Source: UBA3263 sp964586765 (GTDB lineage Bacteria > Bacteroidota > Bacteroidia > Bacteroidales > Muribaculaceae). From it: a DNA stretch of 52,859 bases. The translations under genes were made by a program, and so were the position numbers. The stretch is taken from NCBI GenBank assembly GCA_964586765.1, contig CAZPHN010000016.1, positions 1 to 52,859 of the forward strand, written 5' to 3'. The notes below the pieces were generated by a model. It was not told where the DNA came from. It ran no database searches and saw only the letters and a list, made by a program, of their open reading frames with translations. The stretch's first letter is position 1. Every line of letters starts with the position of its first letter. Of the stretch, positions 16,904 through 25,235 are shown piece by piece.

Positions 16904-18061
16904 ATGGCAAAGAAAATCACCCCCGCCGCCGGCACGATTGACCCCAAGGCAGCAAAGCTTGAAGCTCTGGCTAACGCAATGGGCAAGATCGAGAAGACCT
17001 ACGGCCGCGGTGCCATCATGAAGATGGGCGATGAGGTAGTTGAGAACGTAGAAGTAATCCCCACCGGATCTATCTCATTGAATATGGCGTTGGGCGTTGG
17101 CGGATTTCCCCGCGGACGCATAATTGAAATCTACGGCGCGGAATCATCCGGTAAAACCACTCTCGCAATCCACGCTATCGCAGAGGCACAGAAACAGGGC
17201 GGTATCTGCGCGATTATTGACGCGGAACACGCCTTTGACCGCTCTTATGCCGAAAAACTCGGCGTAGATGTCGACTCGCTCTATATTTCCCAGCCCGACA
17301 ATGGCGAACAGGCTCTCGAAATAGCCGAACAGCTTATCCGCTCCGCCGCTATCGACGTTCTTGTTGTCGACTCCGTTGCCGCCCTTACCCCCAAGAGCGA
17401 AATTGACGGCGAAATGGGCGACCGTCAGGTCGGACTTCAGGCGCGACTGATGAGTCAGGCTCTCCGTAAGCTGACCGGCACCATCTCCCGCACCAAGACC
17501 TGCTGCATCTTTATCAACCAGCTCCGAGCCAAAATCGGCGCGATGTTCGGTCCCGCAGAGACCACAACCGGCGGTAACGCACTGAAATTCTATGCCAGTG
17601 TGCGCCTCGAAATCCGTCCGTCGTCGGCTATCAAGAACGGCGATGAGATTATCGGTCGCCTCACCTCCGTAAAGGTTGTGAAGAACAAGGTTGCGCCCCC
17701 CTTCAAGAAGGCGGAATTCGACATCATGTTTGGCGAAGGCATATCCAAGACTGGCGAAATCCTTGACCTCGGCACCGACTACGACATAATCCAGAAATCC
17801 GGCTCATGGTACTCCTACGACGGCTCTAAACTCGCTCAGGGGCGTGACGCCGCCAAGCAGGTGCTCCTTGACAATCCCGAACTGATGGATGAACTTGAAG
17901 AGAAAATCATGGAGTCAATCAAAGAGAACCCCGAAAAGAAGCGTTCAAGCCGCACTCCCAAGTTCAAGCGTCCCGGAGCCTCTGCCGACGATAAGCCCGC
18001 TACCGACGCTCCCGCCATGATGAACACCACCGACGACTTCTCCGTCGAAGAAGACAACTAA
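16904..18061 (+). CDS. recA: RecA recombinase
   Basis: DNA-dependent ATPase that forms filaments for homologous recombination and SOS induction. 385 residues. Walker A is GAESSGKTT (78-86), with alanine where most RecA proteins have proline; Walker B is in DVLVVDSVAAL; the loop MGDRQVGLQARLMSQALRKL and the L2 region INQLRAKIGAMFG are conserved. The C-terminus has a basic stretch (KKRSSRTPKFKRP) and an acidic tail (DDFSVEEDN), as in other Bacteroidetes. It is monocistronic: its own promoter lies upstream and a strong terminator follows. The start MAKKIT at 16904 is preferred over an upstream out-of-frame ATG at 16836. Confidence 0.99.
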   Translation: MAKKITPAAGTIDPKAAKLEALANAMGKIEKTYGRGAIMKMGDEVVENVEVIPTGSISLNMALGVGGFPRGRIIEIYGAESSGKTTLAIHAIAEAQKQGGICAIIDAEHAFDRSYAEKLGVDVDSLYISQPDNGEQALEIAEQLIRSAAIDVLVVDSVAALTPKSEIDGEMGDRQVGLQARLMSQALRKLTGTISRTKTCCIFINQLRAKIGAMFGPAETTTGGNALKFYASVRLEIRPSSAIKNGDEIIGRLTSVKVVKNKVAPPFKKAEFDIMFGEGISKTGEILDLGTDYDIIQKSGSWYSYDGSKLAQGRDAAKQVLLDNPELMDELEEKIMESIKENPEKKRSSRTPKFKRPGASADDKPATDAPAMMNTTDDFSVEEDN

Positions 18062-18073
18062 CGTATTCTTTTA

Positions 18074-18123
18074 AATACAATAATCAGCCACTTAGTTTTT
18101 CCTAAATGGCTGATTATTGTATT
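18074..18123. terminator. bidirectional terminator between recA and the GIN-domain gene
   Basis: A stem of 22 bp with a single mismatch (18074-18095 with 18102-18123), loop TTTTTC, A/T-rich at its base on both sides. It lies between convergent genes and can serve both strands. Confidence 0.85.
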
Positions 18124-18150
18124 ATTGAATAGTGAATCCTTATATCGATG

Positions 18151-18840
18151 CTACGGAACAGTTATAGTCGAGTCTTCACTCTTATCTTCGGTCAGTGAGT
18201 TATATATTGTATTGCTCACAGTAATTGTACTGATTCCCTTGGCACTGAGTTCGAGCGTGTCAGCACGACTTGAATCTTGGACACCATAGAGGTTGACTAT
18301 CGCGAGATCACTTGCCAATACATTCATAAGCGGAGTGTTGACGCCAAAGATTCCCACTACGGCACCATTGCGTGCCGATACCGAAATTTTTGGAGCTGTG
18401 ACAAAGTCGCGTAACAAAATATTGGCTCGTTTAGAGGCAACGACTGTTACCGCAGACTTGAGTGTCTGATTTCCCACAGTCACCAGCATACATTTTACAT
18501 CAGACTCAATTCCGGTCAGTGCCGGTCCTGTGATATTGATCTGCAACTCATTAACTCCGGGCTCATTCATATATTCGGGTAGATCAAAGTCCAGAAAAAG
18601 GGTGTCATTCTCAGCTCTGACACTCACACAGTCAACATATACACCCAGTCCGATAGAATTAACTGAGGGTGATATAGTGTCGTTGACAGTATAGGTGACA
18701 TAAACCGGAACAGAGCAATGCAGTTCGTGAAACGCGTCTTTGTCAAAACTGACGGTTGTCTGTTTAAGGGGAGTGTATTCATTCTGAGCCTGTGAAACAA
18801 GGGCGCAGAAAATAGCTAAAAATATAAGTATCTGTTTCAT
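18151..18840 (-). CDS. GIN-type (DUF2807-like) exported protein, copy 2
   Basis: 229 residues. Signal peptide MKQILIFLAIFCALVSQAQ. The body (FHELHCSVPVYVTYT..., LQINITGPALTGIESDVKCMLV..., KISVSARNGAVVGIFGV..., ADTLELSAKGISTITVS) consists of regularly spaced short strands typical of the beta-helical head-GIN/DUF2807 family of putative adhesins or envelope sensors in Bacteroidetes. No catalytic motif. It is paralogous to the upstream gene and overlaps it by 4 nt (ATGA). Function unknown; family call from strand pattern, moderately sure. Confidence 0.62.
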   Translation of the reverse strand: MKQILIFLAIFCALVSQAQNEYTPLKQTTVSFDKDAFHELHCSVPVYVTYTVNDTISPSVNSIGLGVYVDCVSVRAENDTLFLDFDLPEYMNEPGVNELQINITGPALTGIESDVKCMLVTVGNQTLKSAVTVVASKRANILLRDFVTAPKISVSARNGAVVGIFGVNTPLMNVLASDLAIVNLYGVQDSSRADTLELSAKGISTITVSNTIYNSLTEDKSEDSTITVP

Positions 18841-19613
18841 AATAAACCTTTTCCTTGTGGTATGTCATTAGATTGTTTGATTATTCCTCCGCGTGAACTG
18901 TGGCGGATTAATAATTTCGGCTTAACATAATAGCCGATCTGACTCATGTCGGTAGCGTTAAAATCGGCTCTCCTGACGATAATATCGGAAATATAGGCAG
19001 TTGAGCCACCGGTAGCGTTGATATTGAGAGAGTTGATTATACTCGCAGCCCCGATGTACCCCTGCGAGTTTTCACTAAGCGTCAAATTCATTTCAGCAGA
19101 CTGAACGACGTTGATGGTGAATGTTGATCCTGACGACACAGTGGCCGTGACGGTGGATGTGCTGACCGGGTTGTTGAAGAGCAGGTGCGACTTGCCTTTG
19201 ACATTGAGGCTGAGCGACTGAGGGTTTGAATGGAATCCCTGCACGGATATGTCGCTTCGGTTTGACAAGGTCAGCGAAACCAGTTTGGGACCTGTTATCG
19301 ACACCTGCAGATCGTCTTGCGTCGGCATTTTGAGCCATGAAGGGAGTTTTAAGGATATGTTCAGCGTATTGTCGGAGTCTTTGGATATCATCACACGCGA
19401 AACATAGACCTCAAGGCCGGTAATCCGGATAAAACGGTTGTCGGGGAACTCCTCGTCAACGTAATATGTGCCGCAAAGCCCGTCAATGCTTACCTTACCA
19501 TCGATAAGACCGTCGAGTTTTATAGTCTTATTAACAGGCTCTGTATCGGCGGCCATGACGGGAAGTTCCACGATAGCCAGTGCTGCTGCCAGCAATAGAG
19601 TTGATGGTTTCAT
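18837..19613 (-). CDS. GIN-type (DUF2807-like) exported protein, copy 1
   Basis: 258 residues from the ATG at 19611-19613, where a clear signal peptide begins (MKPSTLLLAAALAIVELPVMAA); a longer frame upstream overlaps the regulator gene and lacks a signal. The strand-rich body (LQVSITGPKLVSLTLSNRSD, LSLNVKGKSHLLFNN, MNLTLSENSQGYIGAASI) shares its layout with the next gene, including the ITGP motif. It starts 17 nt downstream of the regulator stop. The pair may be envelope proteins controlled by the adjacent TPR/HTH protein; this is inference from position. Confidence 0.62.
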   Translation of the reverse strand: MKPSTLLLAAALAIVELPVMAADTEPVNKTIKLDGLIDGKVSIDGLCGTYYVDEEFPDNRFIRITGLEVYVSRVMISKDSDNTLNISLKLPSWLKMPTQDDLQVSITGPKLVSLTLSNRSDISVQGFHSNPQSLSLNVKGKSHLLFNNPVSTSTVTATVSSGSTFTINVVQSAEMNLTLSENSQGYIGAASIINSLNINATGGSTAYISDIIVRRADFNATDMSQIGYYVKPKLLIRHSSRGGIIKQSNDIPQGKGLL

Positions 19614-19629
19614 AATAGATTTGATAGTT

Positions 19630-20973
19630 TCATAATAAATCGAGATATTGTTGTTGGTCAGACGCCGAGGCCTCAGACGCCTGAATTTTCTTACGAATAC
19701 GGTGTTTCTGTGCATAGACCGCACTTGGGGTCTGAGAGGTGAGCAGACAGATTACTCGCGCCGAAAGGCCGGATGCAGTATAAAGTGTCAGTACCTTTTC
19801 GGCCTTGCTCAGAGTGGGCACATCCTTTTCAAGACGCGTAATGACATTGTCAAAACATTTATTGAGCGTGCGGCCGATATCCTCAATGACCTCTGCGGAA
19901 CGGAATCGGTCGATCTCATCGGCAAGAATGGAAGACATATGCTTTGCCCCTCCCTTATTACTTACCGATGCGTCTATCATAAGGTTGCCTAACAACTCAA
20001 TTGTGCGGTTGCGTTCACTGAACAGGTCGGACATCATCCTGCGACTTTCGATCGAGAGCATCAGCAGATCGTTTTGTTTTTGCAGTAAATGCCTGCGCTC
20101 GGAGGCGTGCCGGTAAAGGAGCCACCATGTCACCATACCGCCGGCAAGAAGAAGCAGAGTCACGCAAAGCGACAGTATTATAATACGGTTACGATCGTGA
20201 GTCTGACGTTCGGTACGGGCAGAATGTTCTATTTCATATAGCCGTGAATAAATTTCCTGTGCTGATGCCTCTGTCAAACGCGATTCAAGGACTGATGCCA
20301 GTTGGCGGGCTGTCGCCATTGACAGTGTAGGATTGCCTGTCAGATCATAGTATCTGAGCATTGCCCTGAGATCATCAGAATCATTGAGTTGAGTCGGGTC
20401 TATACCGTCAATTACTGACATGGCCTTGTCATACATTCCTTCGGTATAGTAGAGCTCAGCGAGCATAGCCAACTGCGACACCTCCATCCAAAGACTGTTA
20501 GAATGGAGATGTTCGAGCACTTCACGTGCCAAGTCGGTTTGCCCGGTACTCATGGCAGGGAGCGGCAACTTATGGATGCGAAACTCATCGGTTGAATCCA
20601 TCAGTTCGAGCTGTTGCATGGCAAGGTCATGTCGTCCTGCATTAATCGCCGAAAGTACGAGTTCCTGACGTACCAGACTGTCATTTGGAGCCAATTCGGC
20701 TGCTTGCTGCGCAAACGATAGTTCAGCCGCTGAGTTACCGGCACTGCGATGACCCATCGCTATTATATCATACAAACGTGCGCACACTGTGGAGTCGGTC
20801 TGCGGGAGATCAAGGGCAGACGCTGCTATATTCATCGCCAATGCGTAATCCGACTCAGATAACGCCCTTTCTGCCCGGCTCAGTTCTATGGATGCCGACT
20901 CAGAGCGGGAATCCGAACAGGCTGCCAGTAGAGCTGTCAGTATAATAATAATATATGTGCAGGGCTTTTTCAT
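19630..20973 (-). CDS. TPR lipoprotein with membrane span and C-terminal HTH (sensor-regulator type)
   Basis: 447 residues from the ATG at 20971-20973. The N-terminus has a lipoprotein-type signal (YIIIILTALLAACSDS). About 230 residues of TPR-like helices follow (ELSRAERALSESDYALAMNIAASAL...), then one membrane span (IIILSLCVTLLLLAGGMVTWWLLY, about 285-308), a coiled-coil-like stretch and a C-terminal LuxR-like HTH (LSKAEKVLTLYTASGLSARVICLLTSQTPSAVYAQKHRIRKKI). This layout is common in Bacteroidetes and suggests a membrane-bound regulator that senses periplasmic or surface state. It has its own canonical promoter. The two GIN-type genes downstream are probable co-transcribed partners. Confidence 0.75.
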   Translation of the reverse strand: MKKPCTYIIIILTALLAACSDSRSESASIELSRAERALSESDYALAMNIAASALDLPQTDSTVCARLYDIIAMGHRSAGNSAAELSFAQQAAELAPNDSLVRQELVLSAINAGRHDLAMQQLELMDSTDEFRIHKLPLPAMSTGQTDLAREVLEHLHSNSLWMEVSQLAMLAELYYTEGMYDKAMSVIDGIDPTQLNDSDDLRAMLRYYDLTGNPTLSMATARQLASVLESRLTEASAQEIYSRLYEIEHSARTERQTHDRNRIIILSLCVTLLLLAGGMVTWWLLYRHASERRHLLQKQNDLLMLSIESRRMMSDLFSERNRTIELLGNLMIDASVSNKGGAKHMSSILADEIDRFRSAEVIEDIGRTLNKCFDNVITRLEKDVPTLSKAEKVLTLYTASGLSARVICLLTSQTPSAVYAQKHRIRKKIQASEASASDQQQYLDLL

Positions 20974-21012
20974 TATTTCCGTATTTGAATAGGTCGTTGG
21001 AAAACTATACCG

Positions 21013-21043
21013 CAAAATTAAGGTGAAAAATATTAATATTCAA
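21013..21043 (-). promoter_or_regulatory. promoter of the TPR/HTH regulator operon
   Basis: On the minus strand TTG (plus 21041-21043), 20 nt, TAATTTTG (plus 21013-21020). The regulator ATG lies 39 nt downstream of the -7 box. Confidence 0.65.
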
Positions 21044-21163
21044 CATTCGCGGTCCATAAAAATCTCACATACACACATACAACCATCAAATTTTCAGCAT
21101 ATTATAATGTGTAAGAATTTCAAAAATCTAACGTCGCCAATATCGAACTCACGTTAACTGATA

Positions 21164-21207
21164 ATAAATGAAGAGGGTATCGCGCTTGCGATACCCTCTT
21201 CATTTAT
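21164..21207 (-). terminator. terminator after the Wzc-like gene
   Basis: A perfect 20-bp inverted repeat around GCTT, starting 8 nt after the wzc stop, A/T-rich at both ends. It separates the export genes from the regulator operon on the same strand. Confidence 0.85.
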
Positions 21208-21215
21208 ACTCTGTT

Positions 21216-23678
21216 TCAAAAGGAGTAGTGCGAGCCCTTGACGTAGTTGGCTCCGTAGCCATACTGACCGTATACTCCGTGGACCTGATCGGTACCATTG
21301 AGAACAACTGCAAGGTTGTTGTAGCGGCGGCTTGAATAAAGATTTGACAGATAGGGCAAGTCTGAGCGGTCAAATACTCCTGCACGCATAACAAAGATAG
21401 TCATATCGGCAAAAGGCGCGAGAATGAGCGGGTCTGCCACAATTTCTACCGGCGGACAGTCAAAGAATACATAGTCATAATTCGACTTCAGCCACTCAAT
21501 CAGGGGTATGAGGCGCGAAGAATAAAGAAGCTCTGTAGGATTAGGCGGACGCATGCCTTCCGGAAGAATATCAAATCCGGAAATGCCGTCGATATCCTTA
21601 ACAACAAGCTTGGTCAAGTCTAATTCGCGACCTATGAGATAATCGGTCAGACCGTGAGCGCGATTGCCGGCATTAAGACTGACAGTACCCTTACGGAGGT
21701 CAAAGTCAACCAGACACACGCGGCTGCCCTTGAGCGCATACGATGCGGCAAGATTAAGCGACACAAAAGTCTTGCCCGAGCCTGCGTTCAGCGATACTAC
21801 CATCACTACGCGACCCTTATCGTTGGTATTCTCGATTGTCTGCATTGAACGCATAAAGTCCATATTCGCGCGGACCATACGGAACGACTCGGCTGTCAGC
21901 GAACGCTCACCCTTATGAACCATGAGGGGACGTACCATCGATTTATCCGATGATTTCCTGACACCTTTGAGTTTCAGCTTATCAGCCCAGCGTTTAAACG
22001 CACTTCTATGGCTATCAATCTGAGGAATCTCACCCACAAACGGGAGCGGCAGACTTTCGATATCTTTACGCGAACGTACACACGTGTTTGTAACCTCGCG
22101 GATGTATATCATCAATGTAGGAATAATAAGACCGATGAAAACCGCAATCAGGTAAATCATCATCTTCTTGGGCGATGTAGGGGTGCTGAGTCCGTAAGGC
22201 TCCGTGACCATACGGATATTATATGACGTAAACGCCTGACCAAGCTCGTTTTCCTCCCTGCGCTGGAGCAGGAATACGTAAAGAGCCTCCTTTACCTTCT
22301 GTTTGCGCTCTTCGCTCATCAGGTATTTTGCCTGTCCGGGAGCGGAAGCTATCTGGCTTTGAGTCTTGTTGTCAAAATTCGTAATGGCGTTGTACTGAAC
22401 GTTCAATGCCTCCAATGCGGTCTCAACTGACGACAGAATCGCATCACGCTGCTTCTTGATAGTCTCGGTCTTTTGAATAATGAGCGGGGAATCCTCCGGC
22501 ATCGAGATAAGCTTGGTGTTGCGGTCGTTGACAGACGTATTGTAAGCCGTTACAAGTGCCTGAATGTCGGTGCCGGCAATTTCAGCTGTGGCGGGAAGGA
22601 GACGGCTGAGGTCATTTCCGGTAAGTTCATTCTTTATAAAGCGGGCAATGGCAATCTGCTGACTCAGGGCGTTAAGCTGACGCTGGTTTTCCACGCTCTG
22701 CGACAGATAAATCTGAGCCATCGCATCCATATCTATCATGCGGTGGGCACTCTTGAAATCGCTGATTGTCGTCTCGACGTCGCCGAGTTCATCCTCAATA
22801 GCCTTCAGACGGTCATCGATAAATGTGGAGGTGGCAAGTGCTGTTTTACTGCGCTCGGCAATCCAGCGGTCATTGTAGGTCTTGACAATCTCCTCGAGGA
22901 CCTCCGTAGCCTTTTTAGCGGTTTCGCAGCTGATAGTCATGGAAATCACGTCGCCTCGGTCCTCATTATATTCCGTTTTCAGCTTTTTGCAATAATCTCG
23001 CGCGCAAACCTTCTCCGGAGTATAGTTGAAATAGATGCGCGTGGGAGCTTCATCCATTCCCTTAGGCGGGTTCTCCATAAAGTTGGTGGCATGAACGGAA
23101 ATAACGCCTATGGGAGTCTCTATCGGCTCGCCAATGGCTCCGCTCGCCTTTCCTGAAAATTTATCTTTGCTGACCTTAAACTTACTTAGAGTAACGTTCT
23201 TATGGTCATCTGTGACATCAATAACAAACGAGAATGACTTGTCAATCAACGTGCTGTCAGCCCATTCAACAACGATAGGAGAGTTATGATAAAGCTCCTG
23301 CTTGCGTAATGCTACCGGATATTTATATACCTGATTTAGCTCAAGGCGGTTAACCACCTGCTCCATCACCTCGGGCGAGGAAAGCACGAACATTTCATTC
23401 AAAATTGAGGCGGGGGTTGAGTTCATCCCCATCATTTCCGAGACCTCGGTACTGAAAAAATTCTGAGTATTGTCGTCCTTCAGTAGTATGTCCGTCGTGC
23501 GGGTAAACATCGGAGTGGCATGGAGCAGATATACCGTAGCGAGTATGATTACCGCAATAAGCGAGACCACATACCATGACCAACGCGCCTTGATGTTACG
23601 GAAAAGATCGTTCAGCGATATGGTCTGCTCGTCATCAGCCCCTACCGTTACAACGGTTTTGTTGTTAAGATCTTGCAT
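21216..23678 (-). CDS. polysaccharide chain-length determinant/BY-kinase (Wzc-like)
   Basis: An 820-residue inner-membrane tyrosine autokinase that controls polymerisation and export of capsule or exopolysaccharide. The Wzz domain is at the N-terminus with a first membrane span near 30-55 (WYVVSLIAVIILATVYLL), a long coiled-coil periplasmic part, and a second span near 505-530 (MMIYLIAVFIGLIIPTLMIYI). The kinase domain has Walker A in SLNAGSGKT (about 626-634), Walker A' in CLVDFDLRKG and Walker B in YVFFDCPPVEI. The C-terminus carries the tyrosine cluster VYGQYGYGANYVKGSHYSF, the expected autophosphorylation tail. The start is 2 nt after the stop of the Wza-like gene. No glycosyltransferases are next to it, so the biosynthetic locus must be elsewhere. 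Confidence 0.94.
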   Translation of the reverse strand: MQDLNNKTVVTVGADDEQTISLNDLFRNIKARWSWYVVSLIAVIILATVYLLHATPMFTRTTDILLKDDNTQNFFSTEVSEMMGMNSTPASILNEMFVLSSPEVMEQVVNRLELNQVYKYPVALRKQELYHNSPIVVEWADSTLIDKSFSFVIDVTDDHKNVTLSKFKVSKDKFSGKASGAIGEPIETPIGVISVHATNFMENPPKGMDEAPTRIYFNYTPEKVCARDYCKKLKTEYNEDRGDVISMTISCETAKKATEVLEEIVKTYNDRWIAERSKTALATSTFIDDRLKAIEDELGDVETTISDFKSAHRMIDMDAMAQIYLSQSVENQRQLNALSQQIAIARFIKNELTGNDLSRLLPATAEIAGTDIQALVTAYNTSVNDRNTKLISMPEDSPLIIQKTETIKKQRDAILSSVETALEALNVQYNAITNFDNKTQSQIASAPGQAKYLMSEERKQKVKEALYVFLLQRREENELGQAFTSYNIRMVTEPYGLSTPTSPKKMMIYLIAVFIGLIIPTLMIYIREVTNTCVRSRKDIESLPLPFVGEIPQIDSHRSAFKRWADKLKLKGVRKSSDKSMVRPLMVHKGERSLTAESFRMVRANMDFMRSMQTIENTNDKGRVVMVVSLNAGSGKTFVSLNLAASYALKGSRVCLVDFDLRKGTVSLNAGNRAHGLTDYLIGRELDLTKLVVKDIDGISGFDILPEGMRPPNPTELLYSSRLIPLIEWLKSNYDYVFFDCPPVEIVADPLILAPFADMTIFVMRAGVFDRSDLPYLSNLYSSRRYNNLAVVLNGTDQVHGVYGQYGYGANYVKGSHYSF

Positions 23679-23680
23679 TA

Positions 23681-24514
23681 TTAATTACGTGTGAGTGTTA
23701 CAATAAGAGTGGTGAGCGATATGGCAACCGAGGTCAAGGTAGTCCAGAAGCTCACGCTTTTAAAGGTATTTTCATTAAGAGTTGACTGACCCGCACGAAC
23801 ATCGTTGGGCTCAACATAGATTACATCATTCTGCTCTATATAATATCCCGGGCTCTGCATGAATTTGGAATCGCGCAGATCCATCAGCATCATTTTGCGG
23901 TTTCCTGCCTGATCCTCGCGTATTACCCATACTTTATCGCGGCGACCGTGAATAGTCAGGTCTCCCGCCAGTGCGAGTGCCTCAAGTACCGACGTGTGGT
24001 CATCAGTAATTGAATACGTGCCGGGGCGCAGCACTTCACCCAAAACGGAGAAATTCATATTGGCATACTGGACGGTAACATTGACCGTGCCGGGGTTAGC
24101 GAGCTTGGCGGCTACAACCTTTTCGGCAACCAGCTTGGCAATCTGCTGTCTGTTAAGGCCGGCAACGTGAACCGAGCCAACCAGCGGCATGTCTATATCT
24201 CCCTTATCATTAACCAGATAAGGCAGCATAAAGGTCGAAGTATATGATGAAGGATTTGTGATGTCCGGTCTACGGGTTCCACCCATGAGTGACAATTTCT
24301 GGGACGTCTCAGGGTCCTCACACGACACGAAAATCATCAGCTCATCGCCCGAAGTTACTTTTACCTCGGGACGCCCGATTGCCTTCTCTACAGAATCAGG
24401 CAACGCGTTCTGGATATACAATACTTCTTTTTTCGCACCACATCCGCTCATCAGAAGCGTCATGGCACAGCCAAATATCAGGGTTCTAATTTTCTTTTTT
24501 TCAGCAGACAACAT
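23681..24514 (-). CDS. polysaccharide export outer-membrane lipoprotein (Wza-like)
   Basis: A 277-residue lipoprotein that would form the outer-membrane export channel. The lipobox is LLMSGC after a basic start (MLSAEKKKIRTLIFG). The Poly_export motif VTSGDELMIFVSC and PYLVNDKGDIDMPLVGSVHVAGL come next, then an SLBB-type domain (VNVTVQYANMNFSVLGEVLRPGTYSITDDHTSVLEALALAGDL). A hydrophobic C-terminal segment (SFWTTLTSVAISLTTLIVTL) may be the helix that crosses the outer membrane. It forms a two-gene operon with the Wzc-like gene. A -7 box lies at 24571-24578. Confidence 0.94.
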   Translation of the reverse strand: MLSAEKKKIRTLIFGCAMTLLMSGCGAKKEVLYIQNALPDSVEKAIGRPEVKVTSGDELMIFVSCEDPETSQKLSLMGGTRRPDITNPSSYTSTFMLPYLVNDKGDIDMPLVGSVHVAGLNRQQIAKLVAEKVVAAKLANPGTVNVTVQYANMNFSVLGEVLRPGTYSITDDHTSVLEALALAGDLTIHGRRDKVWVIREDQAGNRKMMLMDLRDSKFMQSPGYYIEQNDVIYVEPNDVRAGQSTLNENTFKSVSFWTTLTSVAISLTTLIVTLTRN

Positions 24515-24570
24515 AAATGTGATTCATTGGATCCACAATACTCACAACCGGGCATACAACGGTTGCGGCG

Positions 24571-24578
24571 CAAAGTTA
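24571..24578 (-). promoter_or_regulatory. -7 box of the wza-wzc operon
   Basis: TAACTTTG on the minus strand, followed by CGCCGC. It lies 56 nt before the ATG of the Wza-like gene. No -33 box at the expected spacing. Confidence 0.5.
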
Positions 24579-24672
24579 GCTATTTTTTTTCAAAATCGCA
24601 TAAAAACAATACACATTTTTTCAATAATGTGAATTTTTCATCCGTTCTCTTCGCAATTTGACAGATTTTTCG

Positions 24673-24680
24673 TAACTTTG
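24673..24680 (+). promoter_or_regulatory. -7 box of the thioredoxin/DUF6029 operon
   Basis: TAACTTTG followed by CATATC; the ATG at 24702 follows after 21 nt. It is divergent from the wza-wzc promoter. Confidence 0.5.
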
Positions 24681-24701
24681 CATATCTATACAAAAATCAC
24701 A

Positions 24702-25229
24702 ATGAATATGAAACTTCTTCGTACTGTTTTTGCCGCTCTGGCAATCATCATTGCCGGCTCTGCCGCTCAAGCCGCGCTCCCTTCCGTAAAGCTCAAAGAC
24801 CTTAAGGGTAAAACCGTCGACATGGCGCAGCTCAACAACGGCGGCAACCCGATGATTATAAGCTTTTTCGCCTCATGGTGCAAACCGTGCAAGCGCGAAC
24901 TTAACGCCATCAGCGAATTTTATCCCGACTGGGTTGACGAAACCGGCGTGAAGCTCGTAGCCATCTCCGTCGACAAGGCTCAGGAAGCATCAAAAGTCAA
25001 AGGTTACGTCGACGCTCAGGGATGGGAATATGACATCCTGCTTGACCCCAACTCGGATTTCATGCGTGCCATGGGCATCCAGCAGATTCCCCATCTGCTC
25101 ATAATCGACGGCAACGGCAAGATTGTCGAGTCCCGTTCCGGCTACACCGAAGGCTCCGAAGGCCACATAATCAAGAAACTCCGCGAACTCAAAAGCGCAA
25201 AGAAAGCTCCCGCAGCCAAGAAGAAATAA
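24702..25229 (+). CDS. TlpA/ResA-like thiol-disulfide oxidoreductase
   Basis: 175 residues, periplasmic. Signal peptide (MKLLRTVFAALAIIIAGSAAQA), then a thioredoxin fold of the AhpC-TSA/Redoxin type: SFFASWCKPCKREL with active-site C60 and C63, the ISVDKAQEASKVKGYVDAQGW insert, and the cis-proline loop IQQIPHLLIID. The C-terminus is lysine-rich. The ATG at 24702 is taken because the TTG at 24678 lies in the promoter -7 box; a second ATG at 24708 is also possible. It would reduce disulfides in exported proteins. The next gene starts 6 nt later. Confidence 0.9.
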   Translation: MNMKLLRTVFAALAIIIAGSAAQAALPSVKLKDLKGKTVDMAQLNNGGNPMIISFFASWCKPCKRELNAISEFYPDWVDETGVKLVAISVDKAQEASKVKGYVDAQGWEYDILLDPNSDFMRAMGIQQIPHLLIIDGNGKIVESRSGYTEGSEGHIIKKLRELKSAKKAPAAKKK

Positions 25230-25235
25230 GAACCG

